This document shows, piece after piece, positions 16,151 to 25,558 of a stretch of DNA of 64,000 bases. Where the stretch lies: the NCBI GenBank assembly GCA_938010045.1, contig CALLFZ010000009.1, forward strand, positions 1-64,000. The letters run 5' to 3'. Made by a program: the position numbers and the translations under genes. This stretch comes from an uncultured bacterium (GTDB taxonomy: Bacteria; Verrucomicrobiota; Kiritimatiellia; PWTM01). Position 1 is the first letter of the stretch; each line of letters starts with the position of its first letter. The notes beneath the pieces are model-generated. The model was not told where the DNA came from. It worked only from the letters and a program-made list of their open reading frames with translations, and made no database searches.

Positions 16151-17442
16151 GGGCCTCCGACGACCTTCGCCGCCTCGACCGCGCGCACGTCTGGCATCCG
16201 TACACCCCCCGGCCGGACGTCGAGGCGGGTCTGCCGTGCATCGTTCGCGGGGAGGGCCCGTGGCTCTGGGATTCTGAGGGCCGCCAGTGGTTCGACGCGA
16301 TCTCCTCGTGGTGGTGCTGCGCGGTCGGCCACAATCACCCGCGCATTGTCGAAGCGATCCGGCGGCAGGCGGGGGAACTCGACCACAGCATCCTCGGCGG
16401 TCTGATCCACCCCGGCGCGGCGCGGCTGGCGACAGAACTGGCGCGCCTCATGCCCGATGCACGCGTGCACGTGCATTTCGCCTCCGACGGTGCCAGCGCG
16501 GTCGAGGCGGCCGTGAAGATCGCGCTCCAGTACCACCACATCGCCGGCCGGCCGGAGCGCTGTGGTCTGGTCGCGCTGCAGGGGGCCTACCACGGCGACA
16601 CGCTTGCCGCGGTGGGGCTGGGATTTCTGGAACAGTTTCACGCGCCCTTCCGGCACATCTGCCGCCGCGCCCTCACCGTCCGACCGCCGGTCGAAGATCG
16701 GTCTTCGGAGGTGGCGCTCGCTGACGCGCGCGAGATATTCGAACGACATCGCGATGGGATCGGCGCGGTGATCGTCGAACCGCTCGTGCAGGGTGCGGCG
16801 GGCATGCGGATGTACGCGGCCGACTGGCTGCGCGGGCTCTTCGCGCTCAGCCGCGAGCATGGCGCGCTCTTCATCGCTGATGAAATCGCAACCGGCTTCG
16901 GCCGCACGGGCCAGTGGTTTGCGTTCGAACATGCGGGGATCGCGCCCGACATCGTCTGTGTCGGCAAGGCGCTCTCGGGCGGCACGCTACCGATCAGCGC
17001 GGCGATTGTTCGCGATGAGATCTACGATGCCTTCGATGGTACTTCGCAGGACCGGACGTTTTGGCACGGTCATACATTCGCGGGGGCGCCGATCGCGGCC
17101 GCGGCCGCACTCGCCGCGCTGGACCTCTACCACGAGCTCGATCTGCCCGCCCGAGCGCGCGAGATCGGCGCGGAACTGGAGCATCGGTGGGCGCCGCTGC
17201 GGAACCACCCCGCCGTGCGCGAGGTCCGCATCCTCGGCGCGATCGGAGCGATCGAGATGGCCGGCGCTGCAGAGGCGGTAACCGCCACCGCGCGGCGGGC
17301 TCGCGACGCTCTCCGCGCACGCGGCATTCTGGCCCGACCCCTCGGCGGGGTTCTCTACCTGATGCCCCCCCTCACCACACCTGCCGAGGTGCTGAGATGG
17401 GTGGCCGAGGCGTATCGCGATGCGGTCGCCGCCGCCGTGTGA
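16147..17442 (+). CDS. bioA: Adenosylmethionine-8-amino-7-oxononanoate aminotransferase
   Basis: This 431-residue PLP enzyme converts KAPA to DAPA in biotin synthesis with SAM as amino donor. BioA markers are HVWHPYTP near the N-terminus, WWCCAVGHNHPRI, the GAYHGDT motif, DEIATGFGRTGQWFA and the PLP Lys in VGKALSGGTLPISA. The start is the ATG overlapping the patatin stop; an upstream in-frame extension would overlap patatin by more than 130 bases. No other bio gene is in the window, so biotin genes are scattered or incomplete. Confidence 0.92.
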   Translation: MRASDDLRRLDRAHVWHPYTPRPDVEAGLPCIVRGEGPWLWDSEGRQWFDAISSWWCCAVGHNHPRIVEAIRRQAGELDHSILGGLIHPGAARLATELARLMPDARVHVHFASDGASAVEAAVKIALQYHHIAGRPERCGLVALQGAYHGDTLAAVGLGFLEQFHAPFRHICRRALTVRPPVEDRSSEVALADAREIFERHRDGIGAVIVEPLVQGAAGMRMYAADWLRGLFALSREHGALFIADEIATGFGRTGQWFAFEHAGIAPDIVCVGKALSGGTLPISAAIVRDEIYDAFDGTSQDRTFWHGHTFAGAPIAAAAALAALDLYHELDLPARAREIGAELEHRWAPLRNHPAVREVRILGAIGAIEMAGAAEAVTATARRARDALRARGILARPLGGVLYLMPPLTTPAEVLRWVAEAYRDAVAAAV

Positions 17443-18308
17443 CCCGAGGCGATTCGCGCCATCATGCCCAAGCGTCGCCCTCGAACGTGGTCAACCGGGC
17501 TCCGGGCAGGCTGGGGTCGCATCGACACATTTGATTCCGGTGAACAACAGTGTCGCAGAAGTTTGAATCCGTTGCGCTCGCTAGAATGCCCCGTATGGCG
17601 GATCCCCAATCGGTCCTTGTGTTTTGATCGCTTGAAAATCGTTACGGCCCGCATTGGGAGTGGGTTGTTCAGCGGAATCAAAATTTGAGTGCGAGAGTGG
17701 ACCCCAGATCGAATGCCATCCTGAGCCGCCCCTCATGTGGGTATCGAGCCGTGGCGCCTGACCCTGCCTCGTGTGCCGGCCACCCGGCTTGACCGCCCGG
17801 CGACGTGCCTGTCCTCCGCAGCCATTAGCCGTTGCAGGTCCCTGTTCCCACCACGTGCCTGTCCCCAACGGCCTTGCTCCGGGCGCGGAGCGCCGGAGCG
17901 ACAGCGGCGGAAGAACCGTCGGGTCAGCCCTGCTCGGCCAACGGCGGCCTCGCTCTGCTCGCGGGCTTCAGCCCGGCGGCGCTCGGCATCGATCGCGGCT
18001 CGAAGTGGGGACCGAAGCGGAGACGGGTACCCGACAGGACGTCACAGGAAATGGAAAGCGAGATTGTTGCGCCGTCGACGCATGTGCCTGTCCCCCATCG
18101 CGCGCGCCAGCAACGGACCGGTGCCCGTCACTGGCCCAGACAAACCGGTCTACACTGCCGGCGAACGGCGATGGCAGCGTGACACGCCGGGTTGCGATCG
18201 TGGCGTGTGTCGGGCCGAACAACCCGGCGTACACGCTGGCGAAACAACGGCCGCGCCTAGCTCGGCCGCCATCGCATCACGGCCGCTCCCTGCGTGCCCG
18301 CCCAATTC
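17443..18308. other. Intergenic repeat cluster
   Basis: No gene is recognisable in this gap of about 870 bp. GTGCCTGTCCCC-type dodecamers lie at 17805-17816 (one mismatch), 17855-17866 and 18084-18095. The last two flank a palindromic GCTCCGGGCGCGGAGCGCCGGAGC-ACAGC element (17876-17905, imperfect). The stretch 17677-17880 resembles 28610-28785 on the opposite strand, sharing ATTTGAGT, TGAGCCGC, ACCCTGCC, TGCCGGCCA and CCCCAACGGCCTTGCTCC in order, so a ~200-bp degenerate element occurs twice. Confidence 0.6.
17677..17880 (+). repeat. Degenerate ~200-bp repeat, copy 1
   Basis: Reading left to right, ATCAAAATTTGAGT, CCTGAGCCGC, ACCCTGCC, TGCCGGCCA and GTGCCTGTCCCCAACGGCCTTGCTCC match, in the same order, the reverse complement of 28610-28785. 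No shared open frame was found. It ends in the GTGCCTGTCCCC dodecamer plus the GGAGC palindrome. Confidence 0.45.
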
Positions 18309-19115
18309 TCAAATTTTCTGATTCCGTGTGCCGCCACTGTGAAAACGGCGGCGAATCACATAGACCAGTGCGCCACCCAACGACAGCATCGCCACCGAGC
18401 CCGGCTCCGGAACCACCTGAAGCTGGAAGTCATCCACCGCGAGCCCCGGCGAACTTGTACCGGTTTTGTACCACCGCAGCATCAAGTACTCACCGTCGGC
18501 GAGTGAACCGGATGTGGCCAGCGAAACGGATGAAAACGTGGCCTGGTTCGCGGGATTATTGCCATCGAGCGCACCCGCCGTACCCGACTGTGGAGCGGTG
18601 AAGTCCAGCGCGGTCTGTGGCGTCCACGAACCGCTCAGCGTGTCCGCGATCGGCGCGGACGAGATCTGATAGGCGAACGCAAGGGTCTGCGCCGTCGCCT
18701 GCCGCCGCCACTGCTCGCCGACGTAACTGATCAGAATGTTCGCCAGCGGAATGGCGCTGCCCGAGCTGTTCACGAACTGAACGCCAAACGAGATGTTCAC
18801 GCCGCTCGAGGAGAGGGCACCCATCGCGCGCTCGGAACTCGAGTCCGCGCCGTAGCTATGCCCCGCGCCCGTCGTGTTCGCTCCGCTGTCCGCGATGTAG
18901 CCGTAGGTGCTGGGATCGCGACCGCCGGTGCCGTCCCACCACCAGCCAGGGATTGTGGAGTTGTCCGTCCACGAATTTCCCAATCCGCTGATGGCCAGCG
19001 TATCGAAGTTTTGCACGTACGTAAACGATGTCGCGTTGTTGATGTTGATGATCTGCGCTTGCGCCGCCAGACCCATCGCCACCGTCGTTGCCGCCAGCAC
19101 CGAAGTTTTCATCAT
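18309..19115 (-). CDS. PEP-CTERM surface protein
   Basis: This 268-residue exported protein starts with a clean signal peptide (MMKTSVLAATTVAMGLAAQAQ). A Ser/Gly/Asn-rich beta body of about 210 residues follows, without recognised catalytic motif. The C-terminus is a PEP-CTERM sorting signal: VVPEPGSVAMLSLGG, a hydrophobic stretch and an RRR cluster. Such tails are cut by an exosortase (EpsH/XrtA family), which is not in the window. The start ATG pair at 19110-19115 has GGAG seven bases upstream. Its lower GC and intergenic isolation are typical for this protein class. Confidence 0.85.
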   Translation of the reverse strand: MMKTSVLAATTVAMGLAAQAQIININNATSFTYVQNFDTLAISGLGNSWTDNSTIPGWWWDGTGGRDPSTYGYIADSGANTTGAGHSYGADSSSERAMGALSSSGVNISFGVQFVNSSGSAIPLANILISYVGEQWRRQATAQTLAFAYQISSAPIADTLSGSWTPQTALDFTAPQSGTAGALDGNNPANQATFSSVSLATSGSLADGEYLMLRWYKTGTSSPGLAVDDFQLQVVPEPGSVAMLSLGGALVYVIRRRFHSGGTRNQKI

Positions 19116-19189
19116 CCTACTACTCCATATTTTCCCGTCCAGACCCGCTCGTTCAACCCGCGGCCACCGTACCTCTACCGTATGAAAAT

Positions 19190-19217
19190 TTATTACAGGA
19201 AAAGTTAGAAAAATCAA
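19190..19217 (-). promoter_or_regulatory. Candidate promoter of the PEP-CTERM gene
   Basis: On the minus strand TTGATT (-35, bases 19217-19212) and TAATAA (-10, bases 19195-19190) are separated by 16 bases in an unusually AT-rich patch. Transcription would start about 70 bases upstream of the gene. Confidence 0.4.
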
Positions 19218-19341
19218 AGTTCGAACTCAACGAGGCCAAGGGGGCTGGAGGCGGGTTTCCGCTCATTGTTCTTTGAGCGAGCGCCGGAAGGGCCCCACGA
19301 ATCCCCGCACAGGCCGCCCGAGGGGCAGGGGGAAACACGGC

Positions 19342-21165
19342 TCACCAATCTTTTTCGACGGGGATCGGCGGCGCCCGTGGGCGAGTCCGCCAGCGGATCG
19401 CCCCTTCTTCGGCCTTGATCTGATCGAGCAGCATTTCCGCCTCTTCGCGCGTCATCTGACTCCGCGGCCGGCCCTCGTCCCGCTGCGGTTCGCCCTGCGT
19501 CGCTGCCGGGGTCTGCTCGTCTGGCTTCGGGTCGGTGTTCATGGACGGCTGTTCGGCGCTGGATTCTTGCGGCTGCGGCTCCGTCTCCGGACGGCCTTGG
19601 TCCGACGGCGAGGGTTCCGGACGATTCGGAGAGCTATGCTCCTCTGATGATTGAGCCTGGGACTGCGAAGCGTTGGTCATGTTTCGCACAATCTCTTCGA
19701 GGAGTTCTCGCGCCAACTCGTAGTTGACTCGTGCGTCGTGGTCGCTGGGCCGCAGGAGAAGCGTGTCGCGGAAGTCGGCGGCCGCGAGCGCGGCGTTGGT
19801 CTGCGCGTCGGGCCACCGTCCTTCATTGCGCGCCGCCGCTGCGCGGTTGGCGCGCAGCCATCCGCGGTTGTAGAGCGCGTCGGCCAGAATGCCCCGGTCG
19901 GTGGTGCGCAGTGCCTGTTCGAGGGCGGTCTCGGCGGCGGGATCGCCGGCGCGCAGGCGCGCGAGTGCCTCGTTCAGACGCGCGACGGCCGGATCGAGCC
20001 GCTCGGTGGGCGCGGCGCGCGCGGCCTCGTCGAACGCGGAGGCGGCATCCGACCATCGCTTCGACTCGTAGTGTCGCAGGCCCTCGCGCATGTGCTCGCG
20101 GGCTGAACGGTCGTCGGCGGAGGCACTGCCGCAGAGCAGCACCAACGCGATGAGCGCTGCGACCGTTCGCGCGGCACGGGCGACGTTGCCGGCCAGGAGA
20201 GACTCGAAAAGCAAGAGCAGCAGTGCCGCACCGAGCAGCAGTCCAAACCGTTCCTCCCGCGCACGCAGCGTCTTGCGTTCGTGTTCCGCGCGCTGGAGAC
20301 GCGCCACATGCTCCTCGTACAGCCGATCCAATCCCAGATCGCCGGGGACGGCACGAACGTAGGCGCCGTCGGTTGCGGCGGCGAGCTTGGCCAGCACATC
20401 CTCGCGCAGCCCGGCCTTTACGGTGAGGCCTGCGCGATCCTTGAGAAAGCCACCGTCCGACAGCGGGATCAGTTCGCCCTCCGGAGTGCCGACGCCGACC
20501 GCGTATACCCGAATACCGCGCGCGCGCAGCTCCGCGACCGTCTCGAGCGGGTCGTCCTCATGGCTTTCCCCATCGGTGACCAACATCACCACGCGGTCGC
20601 CGCCGCCCTCGGGGTCAAAGGCGGAGATCGCAGTGCGGATCGCCGCGCCGATCGCGGTGCCGCCGCGGGGGATCGTGTCGGTGGAGACATCGTCGAGCAG
20701 CATCAGAAACGCGCCGTAGTCGGAGGTCAGCGGGCACTGGACGAATGCGGTGCCGGCGAAGGCGACCAGCGCGAGGCGGTCGCCGTGCAGCCGCGCGACG
20801 AGATCGCGAATCCCCCATTTGGCCTGCTGCAGCCGGGAGGGCTTCAGGTCGGGCGCCAACATGCTCTTTGAGACGTCGAGCGCGACGACGATCTGGAGCC
20901 CACGCCGGCGCACAACCTCTTCGCGCTCGCCCCACTGCGGGCGCGCCAAAGCCGCCGTGACCAGCGCGAGCGCCGCAAACCGGAGCGCGAGCCGGCGGCG
21001 CGGACGGCGCGGGTCATGACCGGGGATCACCGCGGGCCAAAGAGCCGGCTCGATGAGCTCGGCCATCGCGCGCTCGCGGCGCCGCAGTTGGGCCCACGCC
21101 AGCCGGGCCGCGATCGCACAGACCGGCAGCAGCCACAGCAGCTGCGGACGTCCCCACGCGATCAT
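19342..21165 (-). CDS. BatB/BatC-type VWA-TPR fusion, membrane protein
   Basis: This 607-residue protein starts with two membrane segments. A VWA domain follows with an intact MIDAS motif (VVALDVSKSM), then VTDGESHEDD. A second membrane pair lies near residues 305-350 (LLLGAALLLLLFESLLAG, TVAALIALVLLCG). TPR-like repeats (LRHYESKRWSDAASAFDEAARA, LADALYNRGWLRANRA) follow, then a Ser/Pro/Gln/Glu-rich tail. BatB (VWA) and BatC (TPR) are separate in Bacteroides; here they are one chain. The start at 21165 overlaps batA by 4 bases. Bat proteins support envelope stress or aerotolerance, with unclear biochemistry. Confidence 0.85.
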   Translation of the reverse strand: MIAWGRPQLLWLLPVCAIAARLAWAQLRRRERAMAELIEPALWPAVIPGHDPRRPRRRLALRFAALALVTAALARPQWGEREEVVRRRGLQIVVALDVSKSMLAPDLKPSRLQQAKWGIRDLVARLHGDRLALVAFAGTAFVQCPLTSDYGAFLMLLDDVSTDTIPRGGTAIGAAIRTAISAFDPEGGGDRVVMLVTDGESHEDDPLETVAELRARGIRVYAVGVGTPEGELIPLSDGGFLKDRAGLTVKAGLREDVLAKLAAATDGAYVRAVPGDLGLDRLYEEHVARLQRAEHERKTLRAREERFGLLLGAALLLLLFESLLAGNVARAARTVAALIALVLLCGSASADDRSAREHMREGLRHYESKRWSDAASAFDEAARAAPTERLDPAVARLNEALARLRAGDPAAETALEQALRTTDRGILADALYNRGWLRANRAAAARNEGRWPDAQTNAALAAADFRDTLLLRPSDHDARVNYELARELLEEIVRNMTNASQSQAQSSEEHSSPNRPEPSPSDQGRPETEPQPQESSAEQPSMNTDPKPDEQTPAATQGEPQRDEGRPRSQMTREEAEMLLDQIKAEEGAIRWRTRPRAPPIPVEKDW

Positions 21166-22157
21166 GGCGGCAGCCTCCCGAATCGCGACAAGGAGAGGGC
21201 GGCGTCGAGCAGCAGCAGAATCGCTCCGGCCGCGGCCCATCCGGCGAACCGCTCTTCGTAGTGCAGATATCGGCGCGACTCGATCGGCGTCTTTTCCATC
21301 CGGTCAATTTGGCGGTACACCTCTTCGAGCGAAGCCAGGTCCGTGGCGCGGAAGTATTGCCCGCCGGTCGCGGCGGCCATGCGCTGGAGCAGCGCCTCAT
21401 CAATCTCGACCGGCTGCGGCACGTATTGCACCCCGAAGGGCGTCTGCACCGGCATCGGCGCGGTGCCCCGCGTACCGGCGCCGATCGTGTAGACCCGCAC
21501 GCCGAGCGCGGCGGCCGCCAGCGCGGCGTCGTCGGGCGAGATTGTTCCGGCGTTGTTCATGCCGTCGGTTAGCAGTACCACAACGCGACTCTTCGCGCGG
21601 CTGTCCCGTAGCCGGTTGACCGCGGCGGCGAGGGCTGAGCCGATCGCGGTGCCATCGCCGACCATGCCGACGCGCAGCTCCGCGATGCGTTGGCGCAGCC
21701 AAGCGTGATCGATCGTTAGGGGGGCAGCGGTGTAGGGCCAGGCCGCGAAGACCACCAGCCCAATCCGGTCCTCGGGGCGCGCGCGCACGAACTCGTCCAT
21801 CACACGCTTGGCGGCGTCGAGCCGGTTCATTCGCCGCTGGCGCGTGGAGAAGTCCTCCGCGGCCATCGAGGGTGAGACGTCCGCAACCAGCACGATGTCC
21901 ACCGCCTCGGTCCGCACGACGCTGTCCTCGATGCCGCGCTGCGGCCGCGCAAGCGCGACGATGAGGCACGTCAAACCCGCACCGAAGAGCACCGGCAGGG
22001 TGGCAGCGACGCGGACCGCGGCGGTCCTGGGCAGGCGTGCGAGCGTGGAGCCGTCCGAAAACCACACGATTCCACGGGCGGTCGGTCGGGCGCGCCACCA
22101 CATCAGCGCCGGCACCCCCACCAGCGCGAGTAGCCACCATGGATCGCGAAACGTCAC
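21162..22157 (-). CDS. batA: BatA-type VWA membrane protein
   Basis: This 331-residue protein begins MTFRDPWWLLALVGVPALMWW, the usual BatA opening, and has a second membrane segment (LPVLFGAGLTCLIVALARPQRG). The VWA domain follows with MIDAS residues LVADVSPSM and VLLTDGMNNAG, and a C-terminal membrane helix closes it. It overlaps the lipoprotein gene upstream and the batB/C fusion downstream by 4 bases each. Confidence 0.88.
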   Translation of the reverse strand: MTFRDPWWLLALVGVPALMWWRARPTARGIVWFSDGSTLARLPRTAAVRVAATLPVLFGAGLTCLIVALARPQRGIEDSVVRTEAVDIVLVADVSPSMAAEDFSTRQRRMNRLDAAKRVMDEFVRARPEDRIGLVVFAAWPYTAAPLTIDHAWLRQRIAELRVGMVGDGTAIGSALAAAVNRLRDSRAKSRVVVLLTDGMNNAGTISPDDAALAAAALGVRVYTIGAGTRGTAPMPVQTPFGVQYVPQPVEIDEALLQRMAAATGGQYFRATDLASLEEVYRQIDRMEKTPIESRRYLHYEERFAGWAAAGAILLLLDAALSLSRFGRLPP

Positions 22158-23149
22158 GGAGCGGTCTCCGGCGCGGCCGTGGGCGGGGCCGTGTCAGCGA
22201 CGAACCGGACCGCGGCCTCGAGAGCGGCGCGCATGTCGTCGGCGCCGGGGCAAGCGCGCGCGAACTTCACCAGGTCGCAGGCCTCGAGCAGGTCGCGCAG
22301 CCGCACCTGATGCGTCGGCGCGAGGACGCCCGAGGCGGCCGCTTCGCGCAGGAACTCTTCGGTGGTGCGTTCGGGCGCATGAAGGCCGAAGCGCGCCTCG
22401 ATGTACTCGCGGACGATGCGGGACAACTCCACATGGAAATAGTCCGCCTGGCCGGCCTCGATTGCGCCCGAGGCGCGCAGCCGTTCGAGCGCCTCGCGCG
22501 CGATGCGGTCGGGTGGGGGCGGCGGCGGCCCGGGCGGCGGCCGCGGTCGCCGACGGCGGGCGGTGAGCCATCCGAGCAAGGCGGCCAGGATGGCCACCAG
22601 TGGCAGCGCCCAGAGCCACCGTGGCACGCCGGCCGGCCAGCGGGCGGGGCCTTTCGGGGGCCGCCAGTCCGTGTCGGTTTCGCCGCGCACGGACTCCACG
22701 TCGATGGCGGCGGGGCATGGAGGCAGGGGCGGCCGGCCAGGCTCGACGGCCAGCGCGGCGGGCGCGCCCGTCCAAAGCACATGCCGCCCGAACTCGAACG
22801 AGGTCACGCGCCAGATCCATTCGCGCTCCTCGCGGTCGCCGCGCCGCCGCACGGGCCGGGTCCACCGATCCAGAACGAGCACCTGACGACTCGCACCGAC
22901 CGGTTCGGCGACCTCGAGAGCGGCGCCCGCTGGGTGAGCGACGCGGAGGCGCACCTCAGCCGGCTCGCCGGCGCCGAAGCGGTTGGTTGGCCAGCTCACC
23001 TCGATGTGCAGCGGGCCGTTGGTGGCCGCCCAGCGGCTGGGGGACGACGGGCGGTCGCCGCATCCGGCGGCCAGCGCGGCGGCCGCGGTCACGACGGCGA
23101 TGCGCACCGCCCCGCTCGACTGCGCGCAGAGTCTCATCGTCGTCCTCAC
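22154..23149 (-). CDS. DUF4381-like lipoprotein of the Bat operon
   Basis: This 331-residue protein has a lipobox at the N-terminus (AALAAGCGD) and a beta-rich periplasmic part. One membrane segment (RWLWALPLVAILAALLGWLTA) precedes an Arg/Pro-rich linker and a helical C-terminal domain (ALERLRASGAIEAGQADYFHVELSRIV). That C-terminal domain resembles the DUF4381 domain encoded in MoxR/Bat operons. It sits between the DUF58 gene and batA with 4-base overlaps. Confidence 0.65.
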   Translation of the reverse strand: MRTTMRLCAQSSGAVRIAVVTAAAALAAGCGDRPSSPSRWAATNGPLHIEVSWPTNRFGAGEPAEVRLRVAHPAGAALEVAEPVGASRQVLVLDRWTRPVRRRGDREEREWIWRVTSFEFGRHVLWTGAPAALAVEPGRPPLPPCPAAIDVESVRGETDTDWRPPKGPARWPAGVPRWLWALPLVAILAALLGWLTARRRRPRPPPGPPPPPPDRIAREALERLRASGAIEAGQADYFHVELSRIVREYIEARFGLHAPERTTEEFLREAAASGVLAPTHQVRLRDLLEACDLVKFARACPGADDMRAALEAAVRFVADTAPPTAAPETAP

Positions 23150-24030
23150 CGCCGAAGGCGGCGCTCCCGCTCGCGGAAGAAGCGCACAAGCGCGCGGTCG
23201 TAGGGCTCGCCCGTGGAGACCTCGATCGTGTCCACTCCGATGCGGCGCAGCCGCTCAAGCCAGCCGGCGCGGTGGGCGGCGGCCGACTCGGTGAGCGCAC
23301 GTCGCACGCGGGCATTCGAGGTGTCGAGCATATGCCGGGTGCCGGTTTCCGCGTCGCACCACTCCACGACACCCACGCGCGGCCAGGCCTGTTCCCGGCG
23401 GTCGCTCACGAACACGGCGATCAGGTCGTGCCGACGGGCGGCGACGGCCATCCGTCGTGCGTGCGGATCGGGGAAGAGAAAATCGCTGAGCAGAAATACG
23501 ACCGCGCGGCGGTGCAGCGCGTGGTTCAGGAACTCCAACGCCGGGCCGGCGTCGGTGCCGGGCCGAGTGGGCTCCGCGGCGAGCACCTCGCGGATCACGC
23601 GCAGGCCGTGGGCGACACCCTTTCGCGGCGGCACGAACCGCTCGACCTGCTCCGAGAACAGCAGCACGCCGACACGGTCGTTGTTCCGAATCGCGGAGAA
23701 GGCCAGCACAGCGGCCAGCTCGGCGATCAGATCGCGCTTGAGTTGCGCGCGGCTGCCGAACCGGTTCGAGGCGCTGACGTCGGCGACCAGCACGACGGTC
23801 AGCTCGCGCTCCTCGACGTACTTCTTCACAAACGGCTGCCCCATGCGCGCGGTCACGTTCCAGTCGATCGTGCGCACGTCGTCGCCGATCGCGTACTCGC
23901 GGACTTCGTCGAACTCGATGCCGCGGCCCTTGAACACGCTGTGGTAGCTGCCGGCGAAGACCTCGTTGACGAGCCGGCGCGAGCGCAGCTCGATGCGGCG
24001 AACCTTGCGCAGCAGTTCGCGCGGAATCAT
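23146..24030 (-). CDS. DUF58 protein
   Basis: This 294-residue cytoplasmic protein has a VWA-like fold. The DUF58 hallmark lies near residues 30-65: GRGIEFDEVREYAIGDDVRTIDW is followed by NVTARMGQPFVKKYVEERE, then VVLVADVSASN with MIDAS-like residues. DUF58 proteins are nearly always next to MoxR ATPases, as here. The start at 24030 was chosen because it overlaps the upstream gene by 4 bases and matches the family N-terminus MIPRELLRKVRRIE. Confidence 0.88.
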   Translation of the reverse strand: MIPRELLRKVRRIELRSRRLVNEVFAGSYHSVFKGRGIEFDEVREYAIGDDVRTIDWNVTARMGQPFVKKYVEERELTVVLVADVSASNRFGSRAQLKRDLIAELAAVLAFSAIRNNDRVGVLLFSEQVERFVPPRKGVAHGLRVIREVLAAEPTRPGTDAGPALEFLNHALHRRAVVFLLSDFLFPDPHARRMAVAARRHDLIAVFVSDRREQAWPRVGVVEWCDAETGTRHMLDTSNARVRRALTESAAAHRAGWLERLRRIGVDTIEVSTGEPYDRALVRFFRERERRLRR

Positions 24031-24479
24031 CGCGCGGCACGGGCCGAGCGCGCGGGACGACGCGGCGCAGCGCGGCGCGAGGCCAGGCGGCGCGGCGGCC
24101 GCGCCGGCTGGGCGGCGCGGCGCGACACGGGGCGCTGCTGCGCCAGCGCATTCGCGAACGCGTGGCCGTGCGCGAGAATCTGCAGCACCCGCGGCGGGTG
24201 GAGCATCTGGGTTCGCCAAAGCAGCTCAACCAGATGGATACAGCGCTTGGTCGTCTGCTCCAGTTCGCCCCAGAGATCGGGGTCGCGGCACGGAAGTCCG
24301 CCGATGCTGTTCCAGGTCTCGACGAAGCGCCGATGGGCGGCCTCGAGTTCGACGCTGAGCGCCTGGCCGGCGAGATCGTCGCGCGGCAGCACCTCTACGA
24401 GGTCGCGGATGCGGGCGATGAACCGTTCGGCGGCCTTCGGCAGGTCGGTGACTTCGTACACGTTGTCCTCCTTTGTCAT
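24027..24479 (-). CDS. Small protein of the MoxR-Bat operon, unknown function
   Basis: I do not recognise this 150-residue protein. The first 105 residues are helical and acidic (KAAERFIARIRDLVEVLPRDDL, then EQTTKRCIHLVELLWRTQMLHPPR). The last 40 are Arg/Ala/Pro-rich (RRLASRRAAPRRPARSARAAR) and look disordered and basic. GAGG lies upstream of the ATG at 24479. It sits between moxR (10 bases away) and the DUF58 gene (4-base overlap), so it is probably a real operon member that may bind one of them. Confidence 0.65.
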   Translation of the reverse strand: MTKEDNVYEVTDLPKAAERFIARIRDLVEVLPRDDLAGQALSVELEAAHRRFVETWNSIGGLPCRDPDLWGELEQTTKRCIHLVELLWRTQMLHPPRVLQILAHGHAFANALAQQRPVSRRAAQPARPPRRLASRRAAPRRPARSARAAR

Positions 24480-24489
24480 GCCGGCGTCC

Positions 24490-25479
24490 TCAGGGCACCG
24501 GCAGTTCACTGAGGATCCGGGCGATCAGCACATCGGGCGTGATCTCTTCGGCCTCAGCTTCATACGTGGGCAGGATACGGTGGCGCAGCACGTCCGGCGC
24601 GACGCTTTTGACGTCCTGCGGCGTCACATAACCGCGTCCGTTCAGAAACGCATGCGCGCGCGCGGCGAGCGTTAGGCAGATCGTTGCGCGCGGCGAGGCG
24701 CCGTAGCGGATGTACGGCGCCAGGTCCAGCTTGAAGGCGCCCGGCGTGCGAGTGGCGGAGACGATGTCGAGCACGTACTCTCGGATCTTCTCGTCCACAT
24801 AAATTTCATCCACCACCGCGCGCGCGGCGAGGATCGCGGCCGGTTCGACGACGGGCCGCACGTCGCGCACCCGGCGCGTGCGCGCCTCGGCCTCGAGAAT
24901 CCGTCGCTCCTCGTCGCGCGTGGGATACTCCACTCGCACCTTCAACATGAACCGGTCCACCTGCGCCTCGGGTAGCGGATAGGTGCCCTCCTGCTCGATC
25001 GGATTTTGCGTCGCGAGCACCAAGAAGGGCTCCGGCAGCGCGTGCGCCTCACCGCCGATCGTCACCTGTCGCTCCTGCATCGCCTCCAGCAGCGCGCTCT
25101 GCACCTTCGCCGGCGCGCGGTTGATCTCGTCGGCGAGCACAATGTTCGCGAAGATCGGGCCGAGCCGGACGCTGAACGTGCCGTCGCGAGGATTGTAGAT
25201 CTGCGTGCCGATCAGGTCGGCCGGCAGAAGGTCGGGCGTGAACTGGATGCGCTGGAACTTTGTGTTCAGCGCCGCCGCCAGCGTGCGTACCGCGAGTGTC
25301 TTTGCAAGCCCCGGCACGCCCTCCAGCAACACGTGGCCGTCGGCCAGAAGCGCGATCAAGAGTCGGTCCACCAGATGCTGCTGGCCGACGATGACCTTCG
25401 CGATTTCCGCGCGCAGCCGCTCTGCCATCTCCGACTGCGCCTTGACCTGCTCGTTGATCCAAGCAATTCCGTTGCTCAT
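24490..25479 (-). CDS. moxR: MoxR-family AAA+ ATPase
   Basis: This 329-residue ATPase is thought to act as a chaperone for VWA proteins. Walker A is GVPGLAKT, Walker B is VLADEINRAP, sensor 1 lies in FLVLATQNPIEQEGTYPLPEAQ, and a C-terminal lid carries GASPRATICL. It is the first gene of the six-gene Bat-like operon that runs to 19342. The region upstream (25480-25683) carries inverted repeats that may control the operon. Confidence 0.93.
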   Translation of the reverse strand: MSNGIAWINEQVKAQSEMAERLRAEIAKVIVGQQHLVDRLLIALLADGHVLLEGVPGLAKTLAVRTLAAALNTKFQRIQFTPDLLPADLIGTQIYNPRDGTFSVRLGPIFANIVLADEINRAPAKVQSALLEAMQERQVTIGGEAHALPEPFLVLATQNPIEQEGTYPLPEAQVDRFMLKVRVEYPTRDEERRILEAEARTRRVRDVRPVVEPAAILAARAVVDEIYVDEKIREYVLDIVSATRTPGAFKLDLAPYIRYGASPRATICLTLAARAHAFLNGRGYVTPQDVKSVAPDVLRHRILPTYEAEAEEITPDVLIARILSELPVP

Positions 25480-25558
25480 GGAGTGCCCGCTGCGTGCACG
25501 TAATGGCCGGTGCGCACCTCCGCGTTAGACATATTTAGAACGAATGACGTTCGATTTA

